A stretch of DNA of 64,000 nucleotides from G963422565 sp963422565 (GCA_963422565.1 OY730228.1:744001-808000), one strand, 5' to 3'. Counted from the first letter of the stretch, positions 54,589-63,918 are shown. Numbers and translations: made by a program. Notes: generated from the letters alone by a model not told the origin.

Positions 54589-55545
54589 TCACCTTTGCTT
54601 GTCGTGCTTGTCGGGATCGTTCTGCCGCGGCGGGCCCTCGGCGAAGGGCTTGAGAGCGGCGAGGGCGGTCCGATGCACCGGGGTCGCGATGCCGAGCGCC
54701 GATCCCATCTCGACCACGGCGCCGCTCAGCCAGGCCAGTTCCAGGCGCCGTCCGGCCTCCAGATCGTCGAGCATCGACATCCGGGCGGCCGGATCGAAGC
54801 GATCCGCGACGGCCAGCATCCGGGACACCGCGTCGTCGGCCAGCGCGACCCCCTTCGCATGGGCGATCGCATGTATTTCGGTCATCGCCTCGACGAAGCA
54901 GGCCCTGCCGTCGGGGTCCTGCTGGATTGCGCCGATCGGTTGGCGCGCGAGGCAGCCCAGCGCGCTACTCGCGGCGAGAAACAGGAATTTCTCCCAGACC
55001 GCCCGGACGATATCGTCGGAAATCTCGACATCGACTTCGGCGGCGCCGGCGGCGTCCCGAAACATGGCGAGCCGCCCGTGCGCACGGCCGTCGAGCTCGC
55101 CCACTACGAGGCGCTGCACGGTCCCGAGATGGCGCACCCGGCCCGGCGCCACGACCGAGGCGGAGATGAAGGCGGCGGCGCCGACAGCGTGGGACCGCCC
55201 GACCAAAGCGGGGAGCCGTTCGAGCATCGCGACGCCGTTCTGGATCGGAACGACCGCCGTCTCCGACCCGATCAGCGGCGCCAGCGCCGCCGCAGCGCTC
55301 TCCATGTCGTAGAGCTTGACCGCGAGCAGAACGATATCGACGGGGCCGACATGAGCGGGGTCGGCGGTGGCGCGGACCGGAACCGCCGCGAGGCTGCCGA
55401 GCGGGCTCTCCAGCGAAAGCCCGCGCCGCTCCATCGCGGCGAGATGCGGCCCGCGCGCGATCAGTACCGTATCCAGCCCGGCGGCGGTGAAGCGCGCGCC
55501 GAGGCAGGAACCGACCCCACCGGCGCCGAAGACGGCGATACGCAT
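54589..55545 (-). CDS. Ketopantoate reductase-family (PanE/ApbA) oxidoreductase
   Basis: 318-aa NADPH-dependent 2-oxoacid reductase family member. The Rossmann motif AVFGAGGVGSCLGARF is at 4-19, LLAVKLYDM is the substrate-binding strand, and VWEKFLFLAASSALGCL the C-terminal helix with the catalytic Lys. The tail (residues 300-318) is rich in Lys, Asp and Gln. The ATG at 55545 begins family-like sequence. In an accessory context it may reduce a 2-oxo acid other than ketopantoate. Confidence 0.85.
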   Translation of the reverse strand: MRIAVFGAGGVGSCLGARFTAAGLDTVLIARGPHLAAMERRGLSLESPLGSLAAVPVRATADPAHVGPVDIVLLAVKLYDMESAAAALAPLIGSETAVVPIQNGVAMLERLPALVGRSHAVGAAAFISASVVAPGRVRHLGTVQRLVVGELDGRAHGRLAMFRDAAGAAEVDVEISDDIVRAVWEKFLFLAASSALGCLARQPIGAIQQDPDGRACFVEAMTEIHAIAHAKGVALADDAVSRMLAVADRFDPAARMSMLDDLEAGRRLELAWLSGAVVEMGSALGIATPVHRTALAALKPFAEGPPRQNDPDKHDKQR

Positions 55546-55803
55546 GGTTGCCCTTTCCCTGCAAGGATTCCGCTCGACCGACAAGGCGGTCTCCATCGTC
55601 CTCGAATGGACGGATGTCGCTATCGTCATCACGCCGTTTTGGCCCGGAGACGAACAGAGCCGTCGGGCGGATGTCGTTCTCGGGCTCCTCGATACCGATA
55701 TGCCTCGTTTACGGCGTCGGACGTCCCGGTCGACAACGGGGTGGGGGCACCCATCGCCCGTCCGACCCGCGCGGTGCGGCCCGTTCCGCCGCCTCGGACG
55801 CAT

Positions 55804-56568
55804 TCAGATCATGCATTCGCCGCCGTCGAGGGCGATGACCTGGCCGGTGATGAAGCTCGCCGCGGCGCTCAGCAGGAAGACGATCATCGGCGCGATCTCC
55901 TCCGCCCGGCCGAGACGGCCGAGGGGGATGATCTCCGTTCTCTTGTCCATCACCGCCTGCTGCCGGTCGGCGGGCACCGACCCCCGCCAGAGCGGCGTGT
56001 CGACCGGCCCGGGCGCGACCGCGTTGCAGCGAATATTGTGCGCCGCCTTCTCGCGGGCGATCGACTTGGTGAGGCCGATGACCGCGCCCTTGGCGGCGGC
56101 GTAATGCGCGGCACCGGCCTGGCCGCGAAGCGCGTGCAGGGAGGACATGTTGACGATCGCCCCGCCGCCGCCGGCGACCATGTCGGGCAGGAAGGCCCGG
56201 CAAAGGTTGAAGGTCCCCGTCGCATGGACCGCGAGCATGCGTCCCCAGTCCTCGTCGCTGAGGCCTTCGATCTCGCCGGTCTGATAGACGCCGGCGATGT
56301 TGACCAGCGCATCGACCGGCCCTAGCACGCCCCGCGCGGTGTCCGCCGCCGCGGCGACCGCGCGCGAGTCGCGCACATCGACTGCGACCGGCACGGCGCG
56401 CCCGCCGAACGCCGATATCTCGTCGGCGGTCCGTCCGGCCCCCGCCCGATCGAGGTCGGCGGCGGCGACGGCCGCGCCCGCCCGCGCCATCGCCAGAGCG
56501 GTCTCCCGGCCCATGCCACTGGCGGCGCCTGTGACGAAGCCAGTCCGCCCCTCCAACGAGTCGACCAT
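55804..56568 (-). CDS. SDR-family oxidoreductase
   Basis: 254-aa classical SDR: TGAASGMG cofactor motif, VNIAGVYQ, catalytic S (NMSSLHALRG), Y and K in YAAAKGAVIGL, and C-terminal TGQVIALDGGECMI. Likely NAD(H)-linked alcohol or 3-oxoacyl reductase/dehydrogenase. It starts 10 bp after the amidohydrolase stop, so the two form an operon. Confidence 0.9.
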   Translation of the reverse strand: MVDSLEGRTGFVTGAASGMGRETALAMARAGAAVAAADLDRAGAGRTADEISAFGGRAVPVAVDVRDSRAVAAAADTARGVLGPVDALVNIAGVYQTGEIEGLSDEDWGRMLAVHATGTFNLCRAFLPDMVAGGGGAIVNMSSLHALRGQAGAAHYAAAKGAVIGLTKSIAREKAAHNIRCNAVAPGPVDTPLWRGSVPADRQQAVMDKRTEIIPLGRLGRAEEIAPMIVFLLSAAASFITGQVIALDGGECMI

Positions 56569-56578
56569 GCCCCCGCCC

Positions 56579-57730
56579 TTATTCCGCAGCCGCTTCGAGG
56601 CGATCGGCCTCGGCGTCGATGCCGTAGAAGCGGGCCGGGTTGCGGACCAGGATCTTCGCCTTCTGCCCTTCCGTGATGTCGGAGCGCGCGCTTAGATCCG
56701 AGCCCGAGCCCTCGCGCGCCTCGAGATGCGGCATGTCCTCGGAGACCATCACATTGTCCTCGCCGAGATAGGCGAGCACCTGCGGTAGCAGCATCTCCCC
56801 GGCCTCGGCGGTGACGTAGATCCTGTCCTTGAAGGTCTCGGGCGCGGCGCGTGTGATCGGCGCCAGACCGAACGAGGACCGGAAGAACTCGGCGACCGGG
56901 TAGTAATGGTCCATCCGCTCGAGATACCAGGGCAGCCATCCGGCGCCGCCCTCAAGAAATACCGCCTTCAGGCCGGGGTGGCGGTCGAGCACGCCACCCC
57001 CGGCGAAGCTGTAGAACCCCATCAGCAACGGCAGCGTGAAGGAGACGTTGAGCGAGCTCGAATGCTCGTCGCACATCCGGCGCATCGCCCCGTTCGGCCA
57101 GCCGACATGGACCGCAACCGGCAGATCCGCCTCCGCGGCCGCCGCCCAGACCCGATCGAATTCGGGCATGTGGAGCAACCTGTCGCCGACCGTGCCGAAG
57201 CACATCAGCGATACCGCCCCGGCATCCTTTACCCGGTATATCTCCCCGACCGCCGCGCGCGGCTCGCGAAGCGGCAGGACGGCCGACCATTTGAGCCGCT
57301 GCGGCGCCTCGCCGCAGCGCTCGGCGATCCACCTGTTGTAGCTGACCGTGAGCGCCGTCTCGAACGCGTCGTCGTCGGTGAGGGGCGCGAACAGCAGCGT
57401 CGCGTAGATCACCTGGACATCGATCCCTGCCCGGTCGAGATCGGCGAGCCTCGCCGGCACGTCGGTCAGCGACTGGTTGCCGATGCTGAACGCCTTCATC
57501 CCGGCATGGACGGAGCTCAGCGGGCAGCCGATCTGGATCGTGCCAGGGCCCCAGGTCCACTGAACCGCCTTGCCGTCGACAAGCCAGAACGAGTTGTCGA
57601 CCCCCATATAGGGAGCCTTCTCGGGCGGCACCGTGATCGGGATCGGCCGCCTGTCCCGATATTTGCGAGGCAGATAGTCCCAGGTCTCCTCGACCTCGTA
57701 GACATGCGAATCCGCGTCGATATAACGCAT
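56579..57730 (-). CDS. Amidohydrolase family 2 (ACMSD-like) protein
   Basis: 383-aa TIM-barrel metal-dependent hydrolase or decarboxylase. The N-terminal RYIDADSHVYE gives metal ligands D7 and H9, VAVHVGWPNG carries a further His, and MVSEDMPHLEA near the C-terminus holds the catalytic Asp. These enzymes decarboxylate or hydrolyse ring-cleavage and related acids. GAGGGGAAC precedes the ATG. Shares an operon with the downstream SDR; the EamA transporter gene ends 42 bp upstream. Confidence 0.87.
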   Translation of the reverse strand: MRYIDADSHVYEVEETWDYLPRKYRDRRPIPITVPPEKAPYMGVDNSFWLVDGKAVQWTWGPGTIQIGCPLSSVHAGMKAFSIGNQSLTDVPARLADLDRAGIDVQVIYATLLFAPLTDDDAFETALTVSYNRWIAERCGEAPQRLKWSAVLPLREPRAAVGEIYRVKDAGAVSLMCFGTVGDRLLHMPEFDRVWAAAAEADLPVAVHVGWPNGAMRRMCDEHSSSLNVSFTLPLLMGFYSFAGGGVLDRHPGLKAVFLEGGAGWLPWYLERMDHYYPVAEFFRSSFGLAPITRAAPETFKDRIYVTAEAGEMLLPQVLAYLGEDNVMVSEDMPHLEAREGSGSDLSARSDITEGQKAKILVRNPARFYGIDAEADRLEAAAE

Positions 57731-57772
57731 GATGTTCCCCTCCCAGAAACCTCCGCGCCGCGCTCGGCCAGC

Positions 57773-58687
57773 CTATCGGCCCCCGTTTTGCCCGGCAAGG
57801 TGATCGCCCCGCCGCTCGCGCCGGGTGACATAGCTCGTCGCCCCGACGATCATGGCGCCGCCGATCCAGACCTCGATTGCCGGATATTCGGCGAACAGCA
57901 CCATTCCCAGCAGCGCCGCCCAAACCAGGCGGAACAGGACCATCGGCTCGACCAGCCCGACATCGGCGAGGCGGTAGGCTTGCACGACGCAGGCATGACC
58001 CGTGCTCCCCAGCACGCCGATCAGGACGAGCAGCAGGAACTCGTGCAGCGTCGGCGTCTGCCAGACGAACGCGGCCGGAACCCCGGTCACCGGGATCATC
58101 AGGAGCGTCAGCCAGGCGACGATCGTCGCCGTCCCGTCGGTCCGCGTCAGCCGCTTGGCGATCAGCTTCGAACTCGTCACCAGGACCGCCGAGCCAACCG
58201 CGAGCAGCGCCCCGATGCCGATCTCGAGGACCCCCGGCCGCAGGATCACCAGCATCCCGAGGAGCCCGACGGCCAGGCCCGCCAGACGGTATTGGCGCAG
58301 GCGCTCGCCGAGGAATAGCACCGCGCCCAGGGTCGCGAACAACGGGCTGGTCATCGACAGGGCCGTCGCATCGGCGAGGGGAATCAGGCTCAGCGCGGTG
58401 AACCAGCACAGCATCGAGCCGCCGTTGACGAAGCCGCGCAGGACATGCAGGTCCAACTTGGCTGTCCTGAAAGCGGCCGGTCCGAGCCGAACGAGCCAGG
58501 GCAGCAGCGCGCAGAAGCCGAACACGTTGCGGAAGAGCGCGATCACGAACGGGTGCAGATCGCCGGAGACATGGCGGACCGCGCCATGCATGCCGGCGAG
58601 GCTGGCGCTGGCCAGGATCATCAACCCGATGCCGACAAGCGCCGGAGAGGCCGCGAGCGCGGCGAAGAGACGCTTGCGCGCGTTCAA
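57773..58687 (-). CDS. EamA/DMT-family transporter
   Basis: 304-aa inner-membrane protein with ten predicted helices in two EamA repeats (about 15-140 and 165-290). Typical motifs are LFRNVFGFCALLPWL and the second-repeat counterpart VEPMVLFRLVWAALLGMVLFAEYP. Likely exports or imports an aromatic or amino-acid-like solute. The start is a TTG overlapping the thioesterase TGA (TTGA); a later ATG at residue 22 would cut the first helix. Confidence 0.87.
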   Translation of the reverse strand: MNARKRLFAALAASPALVGIGLMILASASLAGMHGAVRHVSGDLHPFVIALFRNVFGFCALLPWLVRLGPAAFRTAKLDLHVLRGFVNGGSMLCWFTALSLIPLADATALSMTSPLFATLGAVLFLGERLRQYRLAGLAVGLLGMLVILRPGVLEIGIGALLAVGSAVLVTSSKLIAKRLTRTDGTATIVAWLTLLMIPVTGVPAAFVWQTPTLHEFLLLVLIGVLGSTGHACVVQAYRLADVGLVEPMVLFRLVWAALLGMVLFAEYPAIEVWIGGAMIVGATSYVTRRERRGDHLAGQNGGR

Positions 58688-59103
58688 TCGACGAATCGTT
58701 TCTTTTCCGATTCGGGCAGGTCGATCGCCCGCATCCCCTTCGGCGAGTCGGGATCGGGGGCGACGATGACCCGCCGCTCATAGCCCTCGACCGCCACGCC
58801 GTCCCCTACATGGTCGAGCCGGTGGCGCACCAGGAACGAGCGTCCGCGCCATTCCTCGAGCCAGGTCGCGAGCTCCAGCTCGTCGCCGTGCCGGCACGGG
58901 TTGCGGTAGCGCGCCCCGCTTTCGACCAGCGGCATGCCGGAGGCGCCGAACTTGCGCGCGATATCCGGATAGCCGAGCGCGTTGGCCTCGAACAGCCGTT
59001 CGGTCGACTGGTCGAACCACATGTAGAAATAGGGGTAGAAGACGATGCCGGCGATGTCGCAATGCGCCCAGGCGACCCGTATCCGGCTGCGATGGACCTT
59101 CAT
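58684..59103 (-). CDS. 4-hydroxybenzoyl-CoA thioesterase-type hotdog protein
   Basis: 139-aa acyl-CoA thioesterase of the 4HBT class. The active-site segment RIRVAWAHCDIAGIVFYPYFYMWFD has the catalytic D16 at the position of Pseudomonas-type 4-hydroxybenzoyl-CoA thioesterase. It probably hydrolyses an aroyl-CoA, matching the divergent 4-hydroxybenzoyl-CoA reductase-type genes. ATG overlaps the MarR stop by 4 nt, and the gene is coupled to the transporter downstream. Confidence 0.88.
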   Translation of the reverse strand: MKVHRSRIRVAWAHCDIAGIVFYPYFYMWFDQSTERLFEANALGYPDIARKFGASGMPLVESGARYRNPCRHGDELELATWLEEWRGRSFLVRHRLDHVGDGVAVEGYERRVIVAPDPDSPKGMRAIDLPESEKKRFVD

Positions 59104-59567
59104 CGCCCCGCCGCCCCGTTGAGACGGGAGAGCAAGCCCTTCAGAGCCTCGATTTCGGCGGCGCCGAGATGGCCGACGACCCGCGCCTCGTGCGCGCGCA
59201 CCTCGTCCTTGAGCGCGCAAACGAGAGCTCGCGCGCGGGGCGTGAGCAGGATGGCGTTCGACCGGCGGTCCTCTGCCTGCGCTTCCCGGCTGAGCAGCCC
59301 GGCCTCCTCGAGCCTGTCGATCATGCGGACGATCACCGACCGGCTGCTGCCGAAGGCGTCGGCGAGCGCCGTCTGGCTCGCGCCGGGATTGGCCCCCGCC
59401 AGAATCAGGAGCCCGAACTGGCCGTGGGTGATCCCGTGCCGCGCCAACCGGTCGGCGAACCCCGAATAGACCAACGTCTGAGCGCGGCGAAGCTGATATC
59501 CGAGCAGATTCGGCAGGATGTCGAGGTCCAGCGCACCCGGCCGGGCGCGCGCGTGATCGTCGGGCAT
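59100..59567 (-). CDS. MarR-family regulator divergent from hcrCAB
   Basis: 155-aa winged-helix regulator. The HTH/wing region is HGITHGQFGLLILAGANPGASQTALADAFGSSRSVIVRMIDRLEEAGLLSREAQAEDRRSNAILLT, with the D-R-R wing motif. It heads the MarR-thioesterase-transporter unit. The 116-bp space to hcrC holds a 23-bp palindrome overlapping both candidate promoters, so repression of both units, released by an aroyl-CoA or aromatic acid, is the simplest model. Confidence 0.9.
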   Translation of the reverse strand: MPDDHARARPGALDLDILPNLLGYQLRRAQTLVYSGFADRLARHGITHGQFGLLILAGANPGASQTALADAFGSSRSVIVRMIDRLEEAGLLSREAQAEDRRSNAILLTPRARALVCALKDEVRAHEARVVGHLGAAEIEALKGLLSRLNGAAGR

Positions 59568-59628
59568 GGGCCATATCCGATGCTTGCCGCCGGCGACAGT
59601 CTACGACATCGCTTATTGGTTGACCATG

Positions 59629-59651
59629 TATATGATTGATGCGATCATATA
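59629..59651. promoter_or_regulatory. Palindromic operator between MarR and hcrC with overlapping promoters
   Basis: TATATGAT (59629-59636), 7-nt centre, ATCATATA (59644-59651) is a perfect 8-7-8 inverted repeat in an AT-rich island. Rightward: TTGACC (59620-59625), 17 nt, GATCAT (59643-59648). Leftward: TTGCAT, 18 nt, TATACA over the same bases. Dimensions suit a MarR dimer. Confidence 0.6.
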
Positions 59652-59683
59652 TGCAACCCGCTCCGATACGAGGCCTCACAGCC

Positions 59684-60154
59684 ATGAAGACGATCCTCTC
59701 CCTCACCCTCAACGGAAGGCCGCGCGACGATCTGGTCCGGGACAACATGCTCCTGGTCGACTATCTGCGCGAGACCGCCGGACTCACCGGCACCAAGATC
59801 GGCTGCGACGGCGGGGAATGCGGCGCCTGCACGGTGTTGATCGACGATCTCCCCCGCCACGCCTGCCTGACACTCGCCGCGGCCTGCCGGGGAAGACGCG
59901 TCGAGACCATCGAGTCGCTCGAGCGATCCGGTCGTCTCGCCCCCATCCAGCGCGGCTTCCACGAACGGCTCGGCGCGCAGTGCGGGTTTTGCACGCCGGG
60001 CATGGTCATGGCGGCCGAGGGGCTGCTGCGGGCGACCCCCGACCCCGACGAAGGCGAGATCCGCAGCGGCATGGCGGCGAATATCTGCCGCTGCACCGGC
60101 TACATCAAGATCATCGAAGCGGTTCGCGCGGCCGCGCGGGAGGTCGCGGCATGA
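59684..60154 (+). CDS. hcrC: 4-hydroxybenzoyl-CoA reductase-type [2Fe-2S] subunit
   Basis: 156-aa small subunit carrying two [2Fe-2S] clusters. Plant-type cysteines are C41, C46, C49 and C61; the second set is C100, C103, C135 and C137 (GFCTPGM... ICRCTGY). It passes electrons between the FAD/[4Fe-4S] subunit and the molybdenum subunit. The ATG at 59684 gives the standard length. The end overlaps the next gene's ATG by 4 nt. Symbol assigned from the complete three-gene set and the third subunit's cysteines. Confidence 0.85.
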   Translation: MKTILSLTLNGRPRDDLVRDNMLLVDYLRETAGLTGTKIGCDGGECGACTVLIDDLPRHACLTLAAACRGRRVETIESLERSGRLAPIQRGFHERLGAQCGFCTPGMVMAAEGLLRATPDPDEGEIRSGMAANICRCTGYIKIIEAVRAAAREVAA

Positions 60155-62487
60155 ACGCCGCGCCCGCCCCCGTCGAGACCATCGGCGTGCCGACGCCGCT
60201 GGTCGACGGACCGGAGAAGGTCTCCGGCAAAGCGCTCTACACGGCGGATTTCATCGGCCAGGGCGAGCTGGTCGGACGGATTCTCAGGAGCCCGGTCGCC
60301 CATGCGCGGATCATCGGCATCGACGCCTCGGCGGCCGAGGAGTTGCCGGGCGTCCACGCGGTGGTGACCGGGGCAGACTGCGCCGACAGCTTCGGCGTGT
60401 TGCCGATCGCGATGAACGAATATGCGCTGGCGCGGGACCGGGTGCGCTACCGGGGCGAGGCGGTCGCCGCGGTCGCCGCCGAGGATGTCGAGACGGCGCA
60501 GCGCGCGCTCGACCTGATCGAGGTGGACTACGCGGAGCTTCCCGCCTATTTCACCGTCGAAGCCGCCCGCGCCGAGGACGCGGTGCAGCTCCACGAGGAA
60601 CGACTGGGAAACATCGAACGCGCGGTCGATTTCGAGATCGGTGACGTCGCCTCCGGTTTTGCCGCGGCCGATCTGGTGCGCGAAGAGACCTATCGGCTCA
60701 ACGAGATCTGCCAGGTCCAGTCGGAGCCCCATGCCGCCCAGGCCGAGTATGACGGCCAGCGCGGCCGGATCACCGTCCGCGCCTCGACCCAGGTACCATA
60801 CTATGTCCATCTGATGCTCGCCCGGACCCTCGGCATGGCGCAGTCGGACATCCGGGTCATCAAACCGCATGTCGGCGGCGGGTTCGGCTGCCGGACCGAG
60901 GCGCTCCATGTCGAGCTGGTCGCCGCCCTCCTCGCCCGCAAGGCGCGCGCCACCGTGCGGCTCGTGCTCAGCCGCGAGGAGACGTTCATCACCCATCGCG
61001 GCCGCCAGGAAACGGCGATCAAGCTCAAGCTGGGGATGAGGAAGGACGGGACGATCACCGCCGTCGAGTGCGAGTCCGTGCACCGCGCCGGCGCCTATTC
61101 CGGCTACGGGATCGTGACCATCCTCTATAACGGATCGATGCTGTTCGCGATCTACGACCTGCAAAACGTCAAATACAAGGGGTTCCGCGTCCTCGCCAAC
61201 ATGCCGCCGCCGGGCGCGTTCCGTGGGCACGGCACGGTCAATGTCCGCTTCGCCTTCGAGAGTCTGCTCGACGACATGGCCGACGCGCTCGACCTCGACC
61301 CCTTCGCCGTTCGCCGCGCGAACCTGCTGCAGGCGCCGACATTCACCGCCAACGATCTGATGGTCAACAGCTACGGCCTGCCCGCCTGTCTGGACATTGT
61401 CGAGACGGCGTCCGGCTGGCGGGAGCGGCGCGGCCGGCTGGCGCCGGGGCGCGGGCTCGGCATGGCCTGTTCCCACTATATCTCGGGCGCCTCCAAGCCG
61501 AAGCATTGGACCGGCGAGCCGCATGCGACGATCCATCTCAAGCTCGACTGGGACGGTGGGATCACGCTGCTGACGGGCGCCGCCGAAATCGGCCAGGGCT
61601 CCTCGACGGTCCTCGCGCAATGCGTCGCCGAGACGCTCGGGATCGACATGACGAGGATCAGCGTCGTCGCCTCCGACAGCGCGCTTACGCCGAAAGACAA
61701 CGGCTCCTATTCGTCCCGCGTGACCTACATGGTCGGCAACGCCGCGATCGACGCCGCGCGCAATCTCAAGACGCTGCTGACCGAGGCGGCCGCGCGGCGG
61801 CTCGAGGTACGGCCCGAGGATGTCGAATGCCTGGGCGATGTCTACCGCGCGGGGTCTCAGGACGAAGGGCTGGACTGGGACGAGGTCGTGACGGCGGCCC
61901 TCGAGGGAGTCGGCACCATCACGGTGAAGGGGACATTCGACACCATCCCGGAATCCTGGGGCGGCCGCAAATACCGCGGCGCGGCGATCGGCGGGACGAT
62001 GGCGTTCGCCTATTCCGCCTTGGTCTGCGAGGTCGAGGTCGACAGCGAGACCTGCGAGATCGCGGTGAAGAAGGTCTGGGTCGCCCATGACTGCGGCAAG
62101 GCGCTCAACCCGCTCGCGGTCGAAGGCCAGATCGAGGGCTCGGTCTGGATGGGCATGGGCCAGGCCCTCTCCGAGGAGACGCGCTACCACGACGGCCTCG
62201 GTATCACCGGCAACATGCTGGACTACCGGGTCCCGACGATCGTCGAGTCGCCGCCGATCGAGACCCATATCGTCGAGGTCGCTGACCCCAACGGGCCGTT
62301 CGGGGCCAAGGAGGCCGGAGAGACATCGCTCGCCAACTTCCTGCCGGCCCTGGCGAGCGCGGTCGCCGATGCCGTAGGAGTCCGGGCGACCGAGCTTCCG
62401 TTGACTCCGGACCGGCTGATGGCGCTGCTGGAGAAGAAGGAAACCGATGCGCGGGTCGCGGCGCGCAGGAACGGAGGGCGCGGCTGA
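60151..62487 (+). CDS. hcrA: 4-hydroxybenzoyl-CoA reductase-type molybdopterin subunit
   Basis: 778-aa large subunit with Mo-molybdopterin cytosine dinucleotide. Motifs are PLVDGPEKVSGKALYTADF, VGGGFGCRTEALHVEL, GAFRGHGTVNVRFAFE, GAAEIGQGSSTV and the catalytic FGAKEAGET with E724. In this family the enzyme works as a reductase, removing the 4-hydroxyl of 4-hydroxybenzoyl-CoA to yield benzoyl-CoA with reduced ferredoxin. Related enzymes on other aroyl-CoAs cannot be excluded. The stop overlaps the hcrB ATG by one base (TGATG). Confidence 0.85.
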   Translation: MNAAPAPVETIGVPTPLVDGPEKVSGKALYTADFIGQGELVGRILRSPVAHARIIGIDASAAEELPGVHAVVTGADCADSFGVLPIAMNEYALARDRVRYRGEAVAAVAAEDVETAQRALDLIEVDYAELPAYFTVEAARAEDAVQLHEERLGNIERAVDFEIGDVASGFAAADLVREETYRLNEICQVQSEPHAAQAEYDGQRGRITVRASTQVPYYVHLMLARTLGMAQSDIRVIKPHVGGGFGCRTEALHVELVAALLARKARATVRLVLSREETFITHRGRQETAIKLKLGMRKDGTITAVECESVHRAGAYSGYGIVTILYNGSMLFAIYDLQNVKYKGFRVLANMPPPGAFRGHGTVNVRFAFESLLDDMADALDLDPFAVRRANLLQAPTFTANDLMVNSYGLPACLDIVETASGWRERRGRLAPGRGLGMACSHYISGASKPKHWTGEPHATIHLKLDWDGGITLLTGAAEIGQGSSTVLAQCVAETLGIDMTRISVVASDSALTPKDNGSYSSRVTYMVGNAAIDAARNLKTLLTEAAARRLEVRPEDVECLGDVYRAGSQDEGLDWDEVVTAALEGVGTITVKGTFDTIPESWGGRKYRGAAIGGTMAFAYSALVCEVEVDSETCEIAVKKVWVAHDCGKALNPLAVEGQIEGSVWMGMGQALSEETRYHDGLGITGNMLDYRVPTIVESPPIETHIVEVADPNGPFGAKEAGETSLANFLPALASAVADAVGVRATELPLTPDRLMALLEKKETDARVAARRNGGRG

Positions 62488-63464
62488 TGGAGCTCATGCC
62501 CGGTTTCGAGCTCGCGCGCCCCGAGACGGTCGACGAGGCGGTGCGGCTGCGCCTCGCCGAAAGGCACCGGCGCTATCTTGCGGGCGGCACCGACATGGTC
62601 GTCAACGTCCGGCGCGGGATCGAGGCTCCGACGATGCTGGTCGACCTCACCGGCGTCGCGGAGTTGCAGGGCATCACGGCCGATGCCGACGGCGTCGACA
62701 TCGGCGCCTCGGTGCCGCTCGCCGAGCTGGCGGCCGAGCCCGAGCTGAACCGTGCCTTTCCCGCCGTCGCCGAGGCCGCGCGCGCGGTCGCCGGCCCGAC
62801 CCATCAGAATTACGGCACCGTCGGCGGGAATCTCTGCCTCGATACGCGCTGCCTCTACTACAATCAGAGCGAATGGTGGCGGCGCGCCAACGCCTACTGC
62901 CTCAAGCATCGTGGGGAAGTGTGCCATGTCGCCCCGTCGGGCAAGCGCTGCTTCGCCGCTTTCTCGGGCGACCTCGCCCCGGCAGCGATGATCCACGACG
63001 CGGAGGTTACGCTCGCCGGCCCGGACGGTCGGCGGCGCGCGGCGCTTCGGGACATCTACCGCGACGACGGCATGGACCATCTCGCGCTGGCCGAGGGCGA
63101 GCTGCTGGTCTCCCTCCATCTGCCGCGCGCGGCCGCGGGTCTGGCGTCGGGCTACCGCAAGGCGCGGGTGCGCGGATCGATCGATTTCCCGCTGGCCGGC
63201 GCTGCGGTCGCGCTCCGTATCGAGGACGGGCGCCTGTGCGTGCTCCGCGTCGCCCTGACCGCGGTCAACCCCTCCCCGCATCTCGTCGAGGGCACCGAGA
63301 CGCTGCTCGGGGCGCCGCTCGACGACGCCGCGCTCGATCGGCTGCGCGACATGGTCCGCCGCCAGGCCCGGCCGATGCGGACCACCACGGTCGCGCCCTG
63401 GTACCGCCGCCGCGTCGTCGGAGCCCTGGCCCGCCGGCTCGCAGCCGAGCTCGCCGGCGTCTGA
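62487..63464 (+). CDS. hcrB: 4-hydroxybenzoyl-CoA reductase-type FAD/[4Fe-4S] subunit
   Basis: 325-aa FAD-binding medium subunit. LAGGTDMVVNVRRG (31-44) is the FAD site and THQNYGTVGGNLCLDTRC the second. Unlike ordinary xanthine dehydrogenase FAD subunits, it has a Cys-containing insertion with C122, C138, C146 and C155 (plus C117). These four positions coincide with the [4Fe-4S] ligands reported for Thauera aromatica HcrB. That cluster lets the enzyme accept low-potential electrons and marks it as a dehydroxylating reductase rather than a hydroxylase. Last gene of the unit. Confidence 0.88.
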   Translation: MELMPGFELARPETVDEAVRLRLAERHRRYLAGGTDMVVNVRRGIEAPTMLVDLTGVAELQGITADADGVDIGASVPLAELAAEPELNRAFPAVAEAARAVAGPTHQNYGTVGGNLCLDTRCLYYNQSEWWRRANAYCLKHRGEVCHVAPSGKRCFAAFSGDLAPAAMIHDAEVTLAGPDGRRRAALRDIYRDDGMDHLALAEGELLVSLHLPRAAAGLASGYRKARVRGSIDFPLAGAAVALRIEDGRLCVLRVALTAVNPSPHLVEGTETLLGAPLDDAALDRLRDMVRRQARPMRTTTVAPWYRRRVVGALARRLAAELAGV

Positions 63465-63918
63465 CACCCAAGGAGACCGGAGGCACGGTGCCGGCATGCC
63501 AGTCGCCGATCGGCCGCCCTATCGCGGATTTCGGTCGAACCCGATACGAGATGCATCCGACCGGACCCATCCGTATGCGGACGATCTCGCCGGCGAGAAG
63601 GGACGGCAGCAGCCGATCACAATTCGATTCGGCAAGACGATGAAGCTTGCGGACGCGTTCGGTGCCGAGTTGTCGACAACCGCCGTCGACATCATCGGGA
63701 GATCCGCGTTGGTGGAATACCGACCGTCCGAGTCCTCCAGCCGGTAATTTCGATGCTGAAGACCGCCATACGGTCAAGGCCGGTATCCGTAACGGGTCGT
63801 CGGTGGGGGTCGATCGACGCTGTCCGCATCCGCCCGCCGGAGCGCAGAGATCTGCGCGAGGCGACGCTCCCCGAAGTCTTCATCGGGCTTTTGGCCCACA
63901 CCGCACAGGAACAGGACG
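63465..63918. other. 454-bp region between hcrB and the right-edge gene
   Basis: I see no supported gene. The short open frames present (for example 63496-63747) lack family character and a ribosome site. No clear terminator or promoter was found. The region is slightly less GC-rich than the genes around it. Confidence 0.5.

Noticed and set aside
63496..63747. 83-codon open frame after hcrB
   Set aside because: No ribosome site, no recognisable motif, and composition like intergenic sequence.
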